From the NCBI RefSeq assembly GCF_934668725.1, contig NZ_CAKUOF010000004.1, positions 233,800 through 297,799 of the forward strand: a DNA stretch of 64,000 nucleotides, given 5' to 3'. This document shows positions 46,594 through 56,579 of the stretch, piece by piece. The notes beneath the pieces are model-generated. The model worked only from the letters and a program-made list of their open reading frames with translations. It did no database searches and was not told the DNA's origin. The first letter of the stretch is position 1. Each line of letters starts with the position of its first letter. The stretch comes from an uncultured Dysgonomonas sp. (GTDB lineage Bacteria; Bacteroidota; Bacteroidia; Bacteroidales; Dysgonomonadaceae). The position numbers and the translations under genes were made by a program.

Positions 46594-49011
46594 ATGAAAA
46601 AACATATCTTATTGCTCAGCCTATTATTTGTAACAATATTGGTCAGCTCACAAGAGCATAAACTATGGTATTCAGAACCAGCCAAAGAGTGGGTTGAGGC
46701 ATTGCCTATTGGAAACGGCAGGTTAGGAGGAATGATTTATGGTGGGGTTGATAAGGAGGAAATACAGTTGAACGAAGAAACTGTCTGGGGAGGAGGCCCT
46801 CACAGTAATAATAATCCGGAAGCACTAAAGACGTTACCCGAAGTTCGCCGGCTTATATTTAACGGAGAAAATCTGAAAGCTCAGCAATTGATTGATAAAA
46901 CTTTCAGGACACCTCACAATGGTATGCCTTACCAGACAATCGGGAGCTTGTTTTTGTCTTTCGCAGGTCACGATAATTTTACGGATTATTACCGGGATCT
47001 CAGTCTGTCGGATGCCGTTTCAACTACCCAATATAAAGTAAACGGTGTGACTTACATACGTGAGGTATTTTCTTCATTGACCGATAATGTGATCGTAATG
47101 AAGATAGCGGCAGACAAGAAGAATGCTCTTAATTTTAAAGCCTTCTACAATTCCCCGATGAAAAGTGTAGATGTGAAGAAATCGGGCAAAAAGTTGATAC
47201 TGACTGGTAAAGGAACTGATCATGAAGGAATCGACGGAATGATACGCTTCAATAATCAGGCATTGATAAAGTCTACTGATGGAAACGTAACTGTAAAGGA
47301 TGACTGTATTGAAGTGGAAAACGCCAGTGAAGCAATTGTTTACATTTCGGCAGCAACTAATTTTGTAAATTATGAAAATGTAAGTGGCAACGAAGAAAAA
47401 AAGGCGACAAATATATTGGATGCATCGCTTAAAAAAACATATAGGCAATTAAGGTCAGATCATATTGCCTATTATCAGAAACAATACAAACGTGTTGATT
47501 TAAGTTTGGGAAAATCTAAAGGGGCGGACAAAGCTACCAATCTGCGTTTAAAAACATTTGCAGCCGATAATGATCCCGGATTGGCGACCTTATTGTTTAA
47601 TTATGGGCGTTACTTATTGATCTCAAGTTCACAACCCGGTAATCAGCCAGCCAATCTGCAAGGTATATGGAATGATAAGTTATTAGCCCCGTGGGATGGA
47701 AAATATACGGTTAATATCAATTTAGAAATGAATTACTGGCCGGCAGACGTTACCAACCTGATGGAAACCAACGAACCTCTCTTTCAAATGCTGAAAGAAT
47801 TATCGGTAACCGGGGCAAAAACTGCCAGAGAAATGTACGGGGCAGGTGGATGGGTACTTCACCATAATACTGATATCTGGCGGTCGGCAGGAGTTGTCGA
47901 CGGTGCATTTTGGGGTATGTGGCCTAACGGTGGAGCATGGCTCACACAGCATTTATGGCAGCATTATTTATTTTCGGGAAATACAGTTTTTCTGAAAGAA
48001 TATTATCCTGTAATGAAAGGTACAGCCGATTTCTTGCTCGACTTTTTGGTTGAGCACCCCCTTTACGGATGGATGGTAACAGTTCCGTCTAATTCTCCAG
48101 AACAAGGTCCGGGAACCGATAACGGCAAGTGGTCTACTATTGCAGGTTGTACAATGGACAATCAGCTTGCTTTCGACGTTTTGTCGAATACTTGGGCTGC
48201 CGGAAAGATTATAGGAGCAGATAGCGATTACCAGCAAAAGTTGCTAAATATGATTTTGCGTCTGGCTCCGATGCAGATAGGGCAGCACAATCAGTTACAA
48301 GAGTGGCTCGAAGATGTAGACGATCCGAAAAACGAACATCGCCATGTATCGCATCTCTATGGATTGTATCCGAGTAATCAGATTTCGCCATACACTCACC
48401 CCGATTTATTCCAAGCAGCAAAAAAATCGCTGATCTATCGGGGGGATATGGCTACAGGATGGTCTATCGGATGGAAGGTAAACCTTTGGGCGCGATTGCA
48501 AGATGGTAATCATGCATACAAGATTGTCTCAAATTTGATTTCGGAACGAACTTATCCCAATTTATTCGATGCACATCCTCCATTTCAGATTGACGGTAAT
48601 TTCGGATATACGGCAGGTGTTGCCGAAATGTTGATTCAGAGTCATGACGGAGCTTTGCATCTGCTTCCGGCTTTGCCCGACTATTGGCATGAGGGAAGTG
48701 TAAAAGGTTTGCTTTCGCGAGGCGGCTTTGAGGTATCGTTTGCGTGGACAGACGGACAAATAGAACAAGCTTCTATTCTGTCAAATAATGGCGGTAACTT
48801 GCGTTTACGTTCCTATGTACCACTCAAAGGAGAAGGATTGAAGGAGGCTAAGGGAGAAAATTCCAACTTGTTTTTTGCAAAGCCCGATATAAAGCAACTG
48901 CTGATTTCGAATAAAATAAAACCCGAAATGCCTATACTCGATAAAGTTTACGAATACGATATCGAAACGGTTGCCGGACAAACTTATAGATTCAGTAGAG
49001 ATAATTACTGA
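46594..49011 (+). CDS. GH95 family glycoside hydrolase (alpha-L-fucosidase/alpha-L-galactosidase)
   Basis: An 805-residue exported enzyme (signal ends near LVSSQ). Typical GH95 opening [28 protein letters not shown] and [12 protein letters not shown], then an N-terminal beta-sandwich, a helical linker, and an (alpha/alpha)6 barrel with [20 protein letters not shown], and [10 protein letters not shown]. The segment [18 protein letters not shown] and the C-terminal [20 protein letters not shown] are also family hallmarks. It inverts terminal alpha-L-fucosyl or alpha-L-galactosyl residues. Paired with GH97 as a two-gene operon. Confidence 0.94.
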   Translation: MKKHILLLSLLFVTILVSSQEHKLWYSEPAKEWVEALPIGNGRLGGMIYGGVDKEEIQLNEETVWGGGPHSNNNPEALKTLPEVRRLIFNGENLKAQQLIDKTFRTPHNGMPYQTIGSLFLSFAGHDNFTDYYRDLSLSDAVSTTQYKVNGVTYIREVFSSLTDNVIVMKIAADKKNALNFKAFYNSPMKSVDVKKSGKKLILTGKGTDHEGIDGMIRFNNQALIKSTDGNVTVKDDCIEVENASEAIVYISAATNFVNYENVSGNEEKKATNILDASLKKTYRQLRSDHIAYYQKQYKRVDLSLGKSKGADKATNLRLKTFAADNDPGLATLLFNYGRYLLISSSQPGNQPANLQGIWNDKLLAPWDGKYTVNINLEMNYWPADVTNLMETNEPLFQMLKELSVTGAKTAREMYGAGGWVLHHNTDIWRSAGVVDGAFWGMWPNGGAWLTQHLWQHYLFSGNTVFLKEYYPVMKGTADFLLDFLVEHPLYGWMVTVPSNSPEQGPGTDNGKWSTIAGCTMDNQLAFDVLSNTWAAGKIIGADSDYQQKLLNMILRLAPMQIGQHNQLQEWLEDVDDPKNEHRHVSHLYGLYPSNQISPYTHPDLFQAAKKSLIYRGDMATGWSIGWKVNLWARLQDGNHAYKIVSNLISERTYPNLFDAHPPFQIDGNFGYTAGVAEMLIQSHDGALHLLPALPDYWHEGSVKGLLSRGGFEVSFAWTDGQIEQASILSNNGGNLRLRSYVPLKGEGLKEAKGENSNLFFAKPDIKQLLISNKIKPEMPILDKVYEYDIETVAGQTYRFSRDNY

Positions 49012-49217
49012 ACCAAGACATGACTATACTATTTATTATAGTGTAAATATTAGGTATGCCTTTATAAGTAGAAATAGAGTAATAATACTAATCAGTCGTT
49101 TGAATTTTTATCTATCCATATAAGGTTTGGTAAGCAGTGGAAAATTACGATTCAACACGATGCTGAAGAGATTAACCGGATTTGTAAACAGTAGAAAAAA
49201 AGAACCACTCAAAAAGT

Positions 49218-49244
49218 GTCACTTTTGTCACCTTTGTCACCTTT
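49218..49244 (+). repeat. Three tandem 9-base repeats
   Basis: GTCACTTTT followed by two copies of GTCACCTTT, in a 250-base gene-free stretch behind GH95. It could be a remnant of a mobile-element gene, since such repeats can occur in VirE-like genes of Bacteroides elements, but this is weak. Confidence 0.4.
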
Positions 49245-49262
49245 TTGAATATTATTTTCTGA

Positions 49263-50583
49263 ATTACAGGTAGTTGTGAAAATGCTAAAAGTGACATTAA
49301 TATTGCATGTTCAAATAATGAAATAACTGAACCATCAAACGATAAAATACCTATTGGTTCAAACGAACTTTCACTTCTTGAAAGGATTAGTTTATTGGAT
49401 AATTATGAAATACCGGAAAGTAAAATCCTCGATATTGTAAGTAATTTTGAATCTTCTATTTCGGATGAACCTCTATTGAGAAATACTATGGATAAGATAG
49501 TCTATGAGATAGATAAGAAATTTTATTTTTCTGAAGAAGAATCTGAGTTAAGGACGACCAAAAGCAAAGACAATAACGAACAATTAGCTGTATATAAAGT
49601 CCGAATAAACAAACAGGGCAAAAATGGATATGCTCTTGTCTCTGCTGATGCCAGACATGCCAAAGTTATTGCTTTTGTTCCTAATGCAGGTATAGATTTG
49701 GAAAACATGACAGATGAATCAGGTATAAATATCGGTGCAAGAGAAATACTAAAAGCCAGTCTTATGTCGGCACTTCAAAGAATAAAAAAGTTTAATATAA
49801 TTAAAGATTCTTTGAAGCAGTCTGCATATAGTAAACTTCAATCAATTCCCTCTTTAAGATCTATCAAAGTAGACGATTATGAATTTGATTGGTTGGATGA
49901 ATACCCTCAGTATGTCGTTGAGAGAACAGAAAAGAAATTCCCATTAATAAAAACAATGTGGGGACAAGGGGTTCCCTATAATTGTAAATTAGCTCAAAAT
50001 TGTCCGTTACGCCCCGAAGGGAGATACCTCACAGGATGCGGCATTGTCGCAATAACACAGGCAATAGCTCACTGTGAACCAAAGCTTAATATTTATGCTT
50101 ATAATATGGATTGGGCTAATATTAAGAAAACCCGAAAATTAGACAGAAGTTATACGCCTAAAACTATATTAGATCAAGTCGGGATGTTAATGAAATGGAC
50201 GGGAGAAACTGCGGGTTCGGACTATAGTAACTGTGATAAAGGCACTTCCACAAATGTTAACGCAATAGAAGGAGTTTTACCGAAAGTCGGGATGCGATGG
50301 TGGTAGAGGATGGGATTGGAATGTTATTGCAGCCTCACTAAGAAGCGGAAAAATAGTACATGTTTCTGCTGTTTGCGATGAAGGGGGACATGGTTGGTTG
50401 ATGGATGCTTATATACATACTAATGTAGATGGTAATCAGACTATTTATGTCCATCACAATTTTGGATGGGATGGATATTGGGACGGATATTATGAAGTGG
50501 AAAATCCTTTGGAATTTACAGCTAACGGCGGACAGGTCTATAATAGAAAATTCAGGATTCAAGCGAATATCTCTAAAAACTAA
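49263..50583 (+). pseudogene. Frameshifted C10 (streptopain-like) cysteine protease
   Basis: Frame open from 49263 to a TAG at 50304; then the next frame continues the same protein to 50583. The first part has a propeptide-like region and the nucleophile motif LTGCGIVAITQAI (Cys codon at 50037). The second part has the catalytic His motif GGHGWLMDAY (His codon at 50389) and HHNFGWDGYWDGYY, the family ending. Cys and His are thus in different frames, joined near 50290-50310. The 5' end also looks broken: IACSNNE resembles a lipobox tail, yet no start with a signal peptide precedes it in frame, whereas a short ATG frame at 49282 (MLKVTLIL) would supply one after another shift. A sequencing error in one place cannot be excluded. 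Confidence 0.75.
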
Positions 50584-50699
50584 CTTTTTTGTTTAAAATA
50601 ACAATAAAAGTAGGTCGCAACAGTTAAAAGGATATCACGACTTCCTTTATTGAGGTTTATATCTTATTTTCATCGAGTAATACAAAATAACAAAACACT

Positions 50700-51449
50700 A
50701 TGAACAAGATTTTTTATCTATTATTTTTCATTTTATCTATTGGTCTAATCGGATGTTCGGATGATGATTCGGATGATGTGCAGGAAATTAAAATATATAG
50801 TCATCTCGGTTCAGGTAAACCGACTGTGTTAAACAGTATAGCCGATTTGTCTGGTTACATTGATCTGGAAATTAATATAACTGACCTAAGTATAGCTACG
50901 GCTCAGTACGACTGGGAAGGTGAAGGTTTTATTATTACCCCTATAAAAGAGGGAACTACGACTGTGACCATAAGAGAAAAAAATAGACTAAAGTATAAAA
51001 TCAAAGTAGTCGTTGAATACGAAGGTGCAGGGAATTGGAAATTAAAGAATTCAAAAATTACAGTCGAAGGTGATCCAGATGTAAAAGAAATTATAGAGCA
51101 AGATATGCTTGAACGTTCTTTATTCTATAACCAAAAAGAAAAATCATTTTATGATAATCTTTCTTTTGAAAATGAATCTGCTATCCTAAGAGGTAATCCC
51201 AATAAATACACAGTTTATAAATTCATAGAAGAAACACAAGAATATGAGTTTATAATGAAACCGACTGAAGCTGTTACATACAGGTATAAATTCACACTTG
51301 AGTCGAAGTCTGATGTAGGAGTAAAGCCTCAACATAAGATTGGGACATATTACATTGATCGGACAAAAGAATATCAAGAGAAATATCCGGATAAAAATAT
51401 ATCGAAAGTGACAGAAGAACAAAAAGTAGAATGTATTTACAATGAGTAA
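50700..51449 (+). CDS. Lipoprotein of unknown function, possibly linked to the C10 protease
   Basis: A 249-residue lipoprotein (lipobox LIGC near residue 19, then SDDDSDD, a surface-export-like acidic tail). The middle part IITPIKEGTTTVTIREKNRLKYKIKVVV has the rhythm of a BIG2-like bacterial immunoglobulin domain; the rest is charged with no recognised family. It lies 116 bases behind the broken C10 protease. In Bacteroides, C10 proteases can be accompanied by small inhibitor genes, but I see nothing that proves inhibition here. Confidence 0.7.
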   Translation: MNKIFYLLFFILSIGLIGCSDDDSDDVQEIKIYSHLGSGKPTVLNSIADLSGYIDLEINITDLSIATAQYDWEGEGFIITPIKEGTTTVTIREKNRLKYKIKVVVEYEGAGNWKLKNSKITVEGDPDVKEIIEQDMLERSLFYNQKEKSFYDNLSFENESAILRGNPNKYTVYKFIEETQEYEFIMKPTEAVTYRYKFTLESKSDVGVKPQHKIGTYYIDRTKEYQEKYPDKNISKVTEEQKVECIYNE

Positions 51450-51520
51450 TAATACGTCCGAAGCAATAATTTACTATTTATTGAATCAGCTATCTTTGTA
51501 TAGATAACAGAGGCACAAAG

Positions 51521-51552
51521 CCCGAGATGGAGAAATCCGTTTCGGGTTTTTT
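51521..51552 (+). terminator. Terminator behind the lipoprotein gene
   Basis: CCCGAGA pairs with TTTCGGG (51540-51546) across a 12-base loop, followed by a T run; about 70 bases after the stop at 51449. Confidence 0.7.
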
Positions 51553-51828
51553 CTATTTATACACAAACTATGCAGAATTATAAATCTTACCGAATTACTC
51601 GCAGACAGTGATAAGAGAAAATGTAGAGATAGCCAAAAACAGAATATCTATGTAAAAAGTATTCCATCTAAAATCTTTCTCGACAGAAAAGATGTTTTAA
51701 ACCGTGACTGGCAAGTTGAAAATAAACGCCTGGAAATAATTTGCAAGCGAATGATACATTAAAAACGAAGAATTTTGTATCTTAGCAAACATAGGTCGCT
51801 CTTTAATATAGTGAGTAAATAAGCATAT
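51553..51828. other. Gene-free stretch with a possible decayed reading frame
   Basis: No complete gene. A short plus-strand frame around 51640-51762 reads like coding sequence (NIYVKSIPSKIFLDRK onward, ending KRMIH) with a faint resemblance to the N-terminal part of Bacteroidetes tyrosine recombinases. Too short to assign. Confidence 0.25.
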
Positions 51829-51987
51829 CTAAGAACTAAGCTGGTTTCTTAATTCATAGGATAGGGAATCTTGATTAGAACTATTATATGAATCAATTAC
51901 ATAGGTTTTAACTCCTTCTGTACTTTTAATCTTTTTTTGCTCGCAAGAAATTAATATTAAGAAGAATATTAAATATTGTATCTTCAT
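51829..51987 (-). pseudogene. Truncated copy of the 53120 immunity-like lipoprotein gene
   Basis: A 52-codon frame starting MKIQYLIFFLILISC, nearly identical to the start of the lipoprotein gene at 53120-53830 through SLSYEL, after which it runs out as RNQLSS and stops. The ATGs are 1843 bases apart. It is the broken end of a tandem duplication and unlikely to be functional. Confidence 0.8.
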
Positions 51988-52027
51988 TTTTTGATTTGGT
52001 TTTACCACTATACTTAAAAAATAAAAA

Positions 52028-52059
52028 CACCCTCACTAACATTTAACCTAGTAAGGGTG
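52028..52059 (-). terminator. Hairpin behind immunity gene copy 2
   Basis: An 11-bp stem with one mispair (arms start CACCCTCACTA and end TAGTAAGGGTG), 19 bases after the immunity gene stop. The same hairpin recurs at 53871-53902. Confidence 0.6.
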
Positions 52060-52078
52060 AATTAAGCATATTCTTCTA

Positions 52079-52816
52079 TTAAGGACTAATATAATTATGA
52101 TAAACTGAATATAGGGTATCTGCCATTTCCATATCTTTAGGGAAATATAGACATTCTTTAAAATAAATAGATAAGTATTTTGAATTTCTAATATCTCCTT
52201 TATTAAAACCCTTTATTAAAGAATATAATGCTAAATTTCTTTTATCATTGCTTAAATAATCAAGGTTATATACGTCTTTTTTATCGAATTTAGGTTTCGC
52301 TTTTCTCAATGTTAATTCATTCATTCTGAGAATAAATTCATACGTTTGTGTGTATGCAGGTGCAAATCCATATTTTTCTGCCATATATACATTATATGGG
52401 AATGAAATTTGTGAATTATGTTGCAGGGTGTAATATGCTTCTTCATCTCCAGTAACCATAGCCTTTCTTAAAATATCAGCATATTGAGCAGAACCGCCTA
52501 TTGTGACTAATTTGCTTGTATCAACTGTGCTTAGTATAGAGTCTCTTATCTTAGCTGTTTTAAGTTCTAACATAGCTGCTAACTCGTCTAGTAATTTTAG
52601 TTTAGGAATTCTCGGTTCATCTACTAATCCAAATCTTCCATACCACAAATAATAGGGCATTGAATCAGATTCCATTCTATTTTCAATATCATAATTTACT
52701 AGTTCGTCCGCTTTATTTGGGTTTTCATTTTTTGTGTTATTACACGATATAATTAAAAGGCATGATATTATAAATCCAATCTTTCCAAACATAATTTTAG
52801 ATATTCGTTTTTTCAT
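52079..52816 (-). CDS. Candidate immunity lipoprotein (copy 2)
   Basis: A 245-residue lipoprotein (lipobox IISC near residue 25), helical, with LALYSLIKGFNKGDIRNS and FPKDMEMADTLYSVY near the end. It is about 87% identical by my count to the gene at 53922, with most differences in residues about 150-225. It stands 6 bases behind a fragment of an RHS toxin end. Position directly after a toxin C-terminus, duplication together with it, and the lipid anchor support an immunity role against a toxin acting in the envelope; this is inference. Confidence 0.75.
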   Translation of the reverse strand: MKKRISKIMFGKIGFIISCLLIISCNNTKNENPNKADELVNYDIENRMESDSMPYYLWYGRFGLVDEPRIPKLKLLDELAAMLELKTAKIRDSILSTVDTSKLVTIGGSAQYADILRKAMVTGDEEAYYTLQHNSQISFPYNVYMAEKYGFAPAYTQTYEFILRMNELTLRKAKPKFDKKDVYNLDYLSNDKRNLALYSLIKGFNKGDIRNSKYLSIYFKECLYFPKDMEMADTLYSVYHNYISP

Positions 52817-52822
52817 CTTCTC

Positions 52823-53083
52823 TTAAAAATTAAACCTTTCATAAATACTTCTGCGTACAGATCCCCAGTGTCTTTGAGCTTTTTCTCCGACCTCTTTACC
52901 ATTTTTTTCTTTATCTGTACTATTACCTATGTTCTGCGGAACGAATTTTCTTGTATAAGGTAGGATATCAGCACTTTGTCCGTTATTTACCTTTCTAGAA
53001 TAAATCCACTCTCCATTTTGATAGAAGTTCCAGATTCCTATTAAAATATTTGAAGGACTTATGAGTTTTAAAACCCACATCAA
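52823..53083 (-). pseudogene. Orphan C-terminal fragment of an RHS toxin
   Basis: An 86-codon frame whose last 71 residues (GIWNFYQNGEWIYSRK to YERFNF) match the very end of the RHS protein at 54666. The first 15 residues are junction sequence. It lacks the catalytic part of that toxin, so it is a displaced remnant, but it still carries the shared tail WGSVRRSIYERFNF. Confidence 0.8.
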
Positions 53084-53119
53084 TGAATATTAACCTTAAA
53101 AGCTGCACGATAAAAAGAC

Positions 53120-53830
53120 TTATTTCATTTCAATAATCGGCTTATTTCTATATATAGAATCTAACTTATTGGCTGTTGCAATATCTTTAGGGAAATACTC
53201 TCCTTCTCTAAAATAACAAGCAAGTAGTTTACTATTTTCTATATTTCCTTTTTTATATGACATAATTAAACAGTACAACGCTAGTTCTCTTTCATTTATC
53301 TCTAAGTGGTCGAATCGCATATTGTCACACTTAGTAAGATTAGTTTTTTCTATTTGTCTATTCATTGTTTTATCTTTTAACCATAATGCCCATACTACAT
53401 GATAATACGCTGGACAAAAGTCAAACTCTTCAGCTAAGATTAAACTTAAGGGATAGTAGTTTAGAAAAGAACGACAGTATAAATCAAAATCTTTATTATC
53501 TACAATATTATTTATAAGTGTCTTTAAACTATCATTTTGGGAAAGTTCGGAGGAAAACTTACCTTCTTTAATTGTTTGAATAATAGAGTCTCTGAAAACT
53601 TGAGTATGAGTTCTTAGATTATACAATACGCTATCTAGTTTAGGTACACCTGGAATATCAGATTCTGGCAATAAAAAAGCTGTTTCATACCATAATTCAT
53701 AGGATAGGGAACCTTGATTAGAACTATTATATGACTCAATTACATAGGTTTTAACTCCTTCTGTACTTTTAATCTTTTTTTGCTCGCAAGAAATTAATAT
53801 TAAGAAGAATATTAAATATTGTATCTTCAT
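53120..53830 (-). CDS. Immunity-family lipoprotein, divergent paralogue
   Basis: A 236-residue lipoprotein (start at 53830, lipobox LISC near residue 15; a GTG at 53851 would only add a polar leader). It is clearly related to the 245-residue neighbours: SYELWYETAFLLPES against PYYLWYGRFGLVDE, and LALYCLIMSYKKGNIENSKLLACYFREGEYFPKD against LALYSLIKGFKKGDIQNS...FPKD. The sequence is otherwise far apart. It would be a second-specificity immunity protein in the same array. Confidence 0.72.
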   Translation of the reverse strand: MKIQYLIFFLILISCEQKKIKSTEGVKTYVIESYNSSNQGSLSYELWYETAFLLPESDIPGVPKLDSVLYNLRTHTQVFRDSIIQTIKEGKFSSELSQNDSLKTLINNIVDNKDFDLYCRSFLNYYPLSLILAEEFDFCPAYYHVVWALWLKDKTMNRQIEKTNLTKCDNMRFDHLEINERELALYCLIMSYKKGNIENSKLLACYFREGEYFPKDIATANKLDSIYRNKPIIEMK

Positions 53831-53870
53831 TTTTTGATTTGGTTTTACCACTATACTTAAAAAATAAAAA

Positions 53871-53902
53871 CACCCTCACTAACATTTAACCTAGTAAGGG
53901 TG
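53871..53902 (-). terminator. Hairpin behind immunity gene copy 1
   Basis: Same stem-loop as at 52028-52059, offset by 1843 bases; it lies between the 53922 gene and the start of the 53120 gene. Confidence 0.6.
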
Positions 53903-53921
53903 AATTAAGCATATTCTTCTA

Positions 53922-54659
53922 TTAAGGACTAATATAATTATGATAAACTGAATATAGGGTATCTGCCATTTCCATATCTTTAGGGAAATATAGACCTTCT
54001 TTAAAATAGATGGACATCATTAATGAATTTTGAATATCACCTTTTTTAAATCCTTTTATCAAACTATACAATGCCAAGTTTCTTTTGTCATTGTCAACAT
54101 AATCTAAATTATAAATATCACTTTTTTCAAGCTTTGGCTTAATTTTCCTCAATTTAGACTCATTCATCGATATAATAAAATCATAAGTTTGCCTATAAGC
54201 TGGAGCAAATCCATACTTATCAGCTATATATACGTTATATGGGAATGAAATTTGTGAATTATGTTGCAAGGTGTAATATGCTTCTTCATCTCCAGTAACC
54301 ATGGCCTTTCTTAAAATATCAGCATATTCAGTAGAGCCGCCTATTGTGACTAATTTGCTTGTATCAACTGTGCTTAGTATAGAGTCTCTTGTCTTAGCTG
54401 TTTTAAGTTCTAACATAGTTGCTAACTCGTCTAGTAATTTTATTTTAGGAATTCTGGTTTCATCTACTAATCCAAATCTTCCATACCACAAATAATAGGG
54501 CATTGAATCAGATTTCATTCTATTTTCAATATCATAATCTACTAGATCGTCCTCTTTATTTGGGTTTTCATTTTTTGTATTATTACACGATATAATTAAA
54601 AGACATGATATTATAAATCCAATCTTTCCAAACATAATTTTAGATATTTGTTTTTTCAT
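53922..54659 (-). CDS. Candidate immunity lipoprotein (copy 1)
   Basis: A 245-residue lipoprotein with the same signal and layout as the copy at 52079 (lipobox IISC, then SMPYYLWYGRFGLVDE and QHNSQISFPYNVY). It starts 6 bases after the stop of the RHS protein carrying the protease-like toxin end, the standard toxin-immunity order. Residues 1-150 are almost unchanged between copies, while 150-225 vary, as expected if that face meets the toxin. Confidence 0.78.
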   Translation of the reverse strand: MKKQISKIMFGKIGFIISCLLIISCNNTKNENPNKEDDLVDYDIENRMKSDSMPYYLWYGRFGLVDETRIPKIKLLDELATMLELKTAKTRDSILSTVDTSKLVTIGGSTEYADILRKAMVTGDEEAYYTLQHNSQISFPYNVYIADKYGFAPAYRQTYDFIISMNESKLRKIKPKLEKSDIYNLDYVDNDKRNLALYSLIKGFKKGDIQNSLMMSIYFKEGLYFPKDMEMADTLYSVYHNYISP

Positions 54660-54665
54660 CTTCGT

Positions 54666-56579
54666 TTAAAAATTAAACCTTTCATAAAAACTTCTCCTCA
54701 CTGTTCCCCAATTTTTTTGAGCTTTTTCTCTTGCTTCTTTTCCATTCTTTTCTTTATCTGTACTATTATTTCCGTTCTGTGGAGTTACGACTTTTCGGTG
54801 ATAATCTAAAAGGTCAGGGCTTTGTCCATTATCTCCCTTTCTAGAATAAATCCACTCTCCATTTTCATAGAAATTCCAGACTCCCATTTTTCCAGTAATA
54901 TTATCTCTTACTTCTTCAGACTGAGAATCTAGCTGAATTGTAGTTGAAGGTGCACCGATTGTAACGTCAATACCCTGAGCTGCAAATTGGGCAGACATTT
55001 CACGTGCGAAGTTTCTTTTTCTTCCATCAACGGGATCTATATAATCCTCTCCATTATGACAGGCATGAAGCATTATATATATTTTTTCACCATGTTGTCT
55101 TGTTTGCCAAACGGCACTATATTTTTCCAAAAACTCCTGAAAATCAAATACATTTCTTATCTTATCTTCTCTATAAGGATTTATGTAAAAACCAAAACCT
55201 TGCTCAGATCCATGAGAATAAATATGAATCATATCGTTATTAATATATCTTCTTCTTTCTACTTTTTTATCTCCATCATCCTTAGGTCCCATCCCATTTA
55301 ATTTCTCCCTTCCATCCGGATCAATATATTTCAAGGGATTGTTCGAGACGTATACATACGGAGACTCCGAATACGAATTCTCAGATTTTGGATCTTGAGA
55401 CGTAAATCCTGGAATATCCATTGTTAGCATCCTGGCAACATAATCATACCAGTTCAGTTCCGCCATGCTATCAAATTCTTTATTATTATATTTGTAGGGT
55501 TGTTTCTCCTGCCCGGTACTTTCTGCAAAGCTCATCCCAAAGGGATAATAATGTGTATCTTGAATCACTTTACCATCAGCATCAACCACTAAACGATTGT
55601 TACCCAAATGGTCTCTGACGTAAATATAATATTTTCCATCATCAATATATCCATTTTCCAATAATATTTTATCCAAGATACCATCTTCATAGATAAAATT
55701 ACCTATATAATCTGTTATATAAACCTCGGACTCATTTCCTCCTGCTCCGGCAACACCACTAACAGGATTTTCTTTGTATAAGGGATCCAACTGGTGTGTT
55801 ACTCTAAGCTTATTCCCTGATGCATTATACAAATAGGTATTTTTGGCTTTAACAGAAACATTTTCGATAAAGAGCTCCTTTGGCAAATTCAAATGATTAT
55901 AGCTTATGTTGGTGATACCTTTATTTAAGTCCATAACCATAGCACCATTGGCATTGTAAGCATACTCGATTTCCTGATGGAGGTTATTTTCTTTAAAATC
56001 CGTCAACGAATTATCACTTATTGTCTTAATAGCATCTTTTACGTTTAATAATTGGTTCCCTGTATGCTTAATAATTAAATCGTCGATTAGTGCGGGTTTG
56101 CCGGCTACCATTCCCCTTCTTGTCAGGGTTTCCATATTTCCGTGCATATCGTAAGTATAGCTTGTCGAATAATCCTCATTGGCTATCCCCGAATATTTAG
56201 CTGACTCTAATCTCGATAATTGATCATAACCAAAAGTGTACGATCGGTCTTTCGTGTCTGTTCCTTGCTTCCAAGACATAGTTTTAACATTGCCGTTATA
56301 GGTATGATCCAATGTTTCTTTAAATAAGGGATTGTTTATAGTTTGCTTCCACGAACGCACATTGTATTTGTAGGAAGATTTCAACCCTTCTTTACCCATA
56401 GGGATTGTAGCTTTAAGCTTCCCCAACTCGTCATATTCATTTTTAGCCAGCAGAATCGAGTTATCATTATTCAATTTATAATAGGTCTCTTTTATTCTGC
56501 CTGCATGGTCATAAACATAGGTGTATAGTTCTGTTTGTTTAGAAACGACATTATTTATCTTGACCGTATGCTCATGCAT
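54666..56579 (-). CDS. 5'-truncated RHS-repeat protein with clan-CD-protease-like C-terminal toxin domain
   Basis: 637 residues from the first ATG, but homology to the full-length RHS at 59524 continues in frame to about 56798 and then stops abruptly; an in-frame stop lies near 56870. So it has no signal peptide or N-terminal domain. Residues 1-385 are YD repeats and RHS core (YKYNNKEFDSMAELNWYDY, SPYVYVSNNPLKYIDPDG). The toxin part has IHIYSHGS (H456) and IYIMLHACHNG (C507), the His-Gly/hydrophobic-Cys pair of clan CD peptidases (caspase, CHAT, C80), followed by VTIGAPSTT. The end is WGTVRRSFYERFNF. Best seen as a displaced donor cassette; expression on its own is doubtful. Confidence 0.8.
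   Translation of the reverse strand: MHEHTVKINNVVSKQTELYTYVYDHAGRIKETYYKLNNDNSILLAKNEYDELGKLKATIPMGKEGLKSSYKYNVRSWKQTINNPLFKETLDHTYNGNVKTMSWKQGTDTKDRSYTFGYDQLSRLESAKYSGIANEDYSTSYTYDMHGNMETLTRRGMVAGKPALIDDLIIKHTGNQLLNVKDAIKTISDNSLTDFKENNLHQEIEYAYNANGAMVMDLNKGITNISYNHLNLPKELFIENVSVKAKNTYLYNASGNKLRVTHQLDPLYKENPVSGVAGAGGNESEVYITDYIGNFIYEDGILDKILLENGYIDDGKYYIYVRDHLGNNRLVVDADGKVIQDTHYYPFGMSFAESTGQEKQPYKYNNKEFDSMAELNWYDYVARMLTMDIPGFTSQDPKSENSYSESPYVYVSNNPLKYIDPDGREKLNGMGPKDDGDKKVERRRYINNDMIHIYSHGSEQGFGFYINPYREDKIRNVFDFQEFLEKYSAVWQTRQHGEKIYIMLHACHNGEDYIDPVDGRKRNFAREMSAQFAAQGIDVTIGAPSTTIQLDSQSEEVRDNITGKMGVWNFYENGEWIYSRKGDNGQSPDLLDYHRKVVTPQNGNNSTDKEKNGKEAREKAQKNWGTVRRSFYERFNF

Larger units (their letters stand above)
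51850..53040 (-). repeat. Duplicated toxin-end/immunity unit, left copy (right copy 53693-54887)
   Basis: Start codons, stops and hairpins of this block match those at 53693-54887 with a constant offset of 1843 bases (for example 52079/53922, 52816/54659, 52028/53871, 51987/53830), shifting by 3 bases only inside the toxin end. The body of the 53120 gene lies between the copies. Confidence 0.85.

Noticed and set aside
49218..49244. Tandem GTCAC repeats as a CRISPR array
   Set aside because: Repeat units are 9 bases and directly adjacent, with no spacers and no cas genes.
50398..50583. Independent small gene starting at 50398
   Set aside because: Its residues are the C-terminal end of the C10 protease, in frame with sequence further upstream; it is part of the frameshifted gene.
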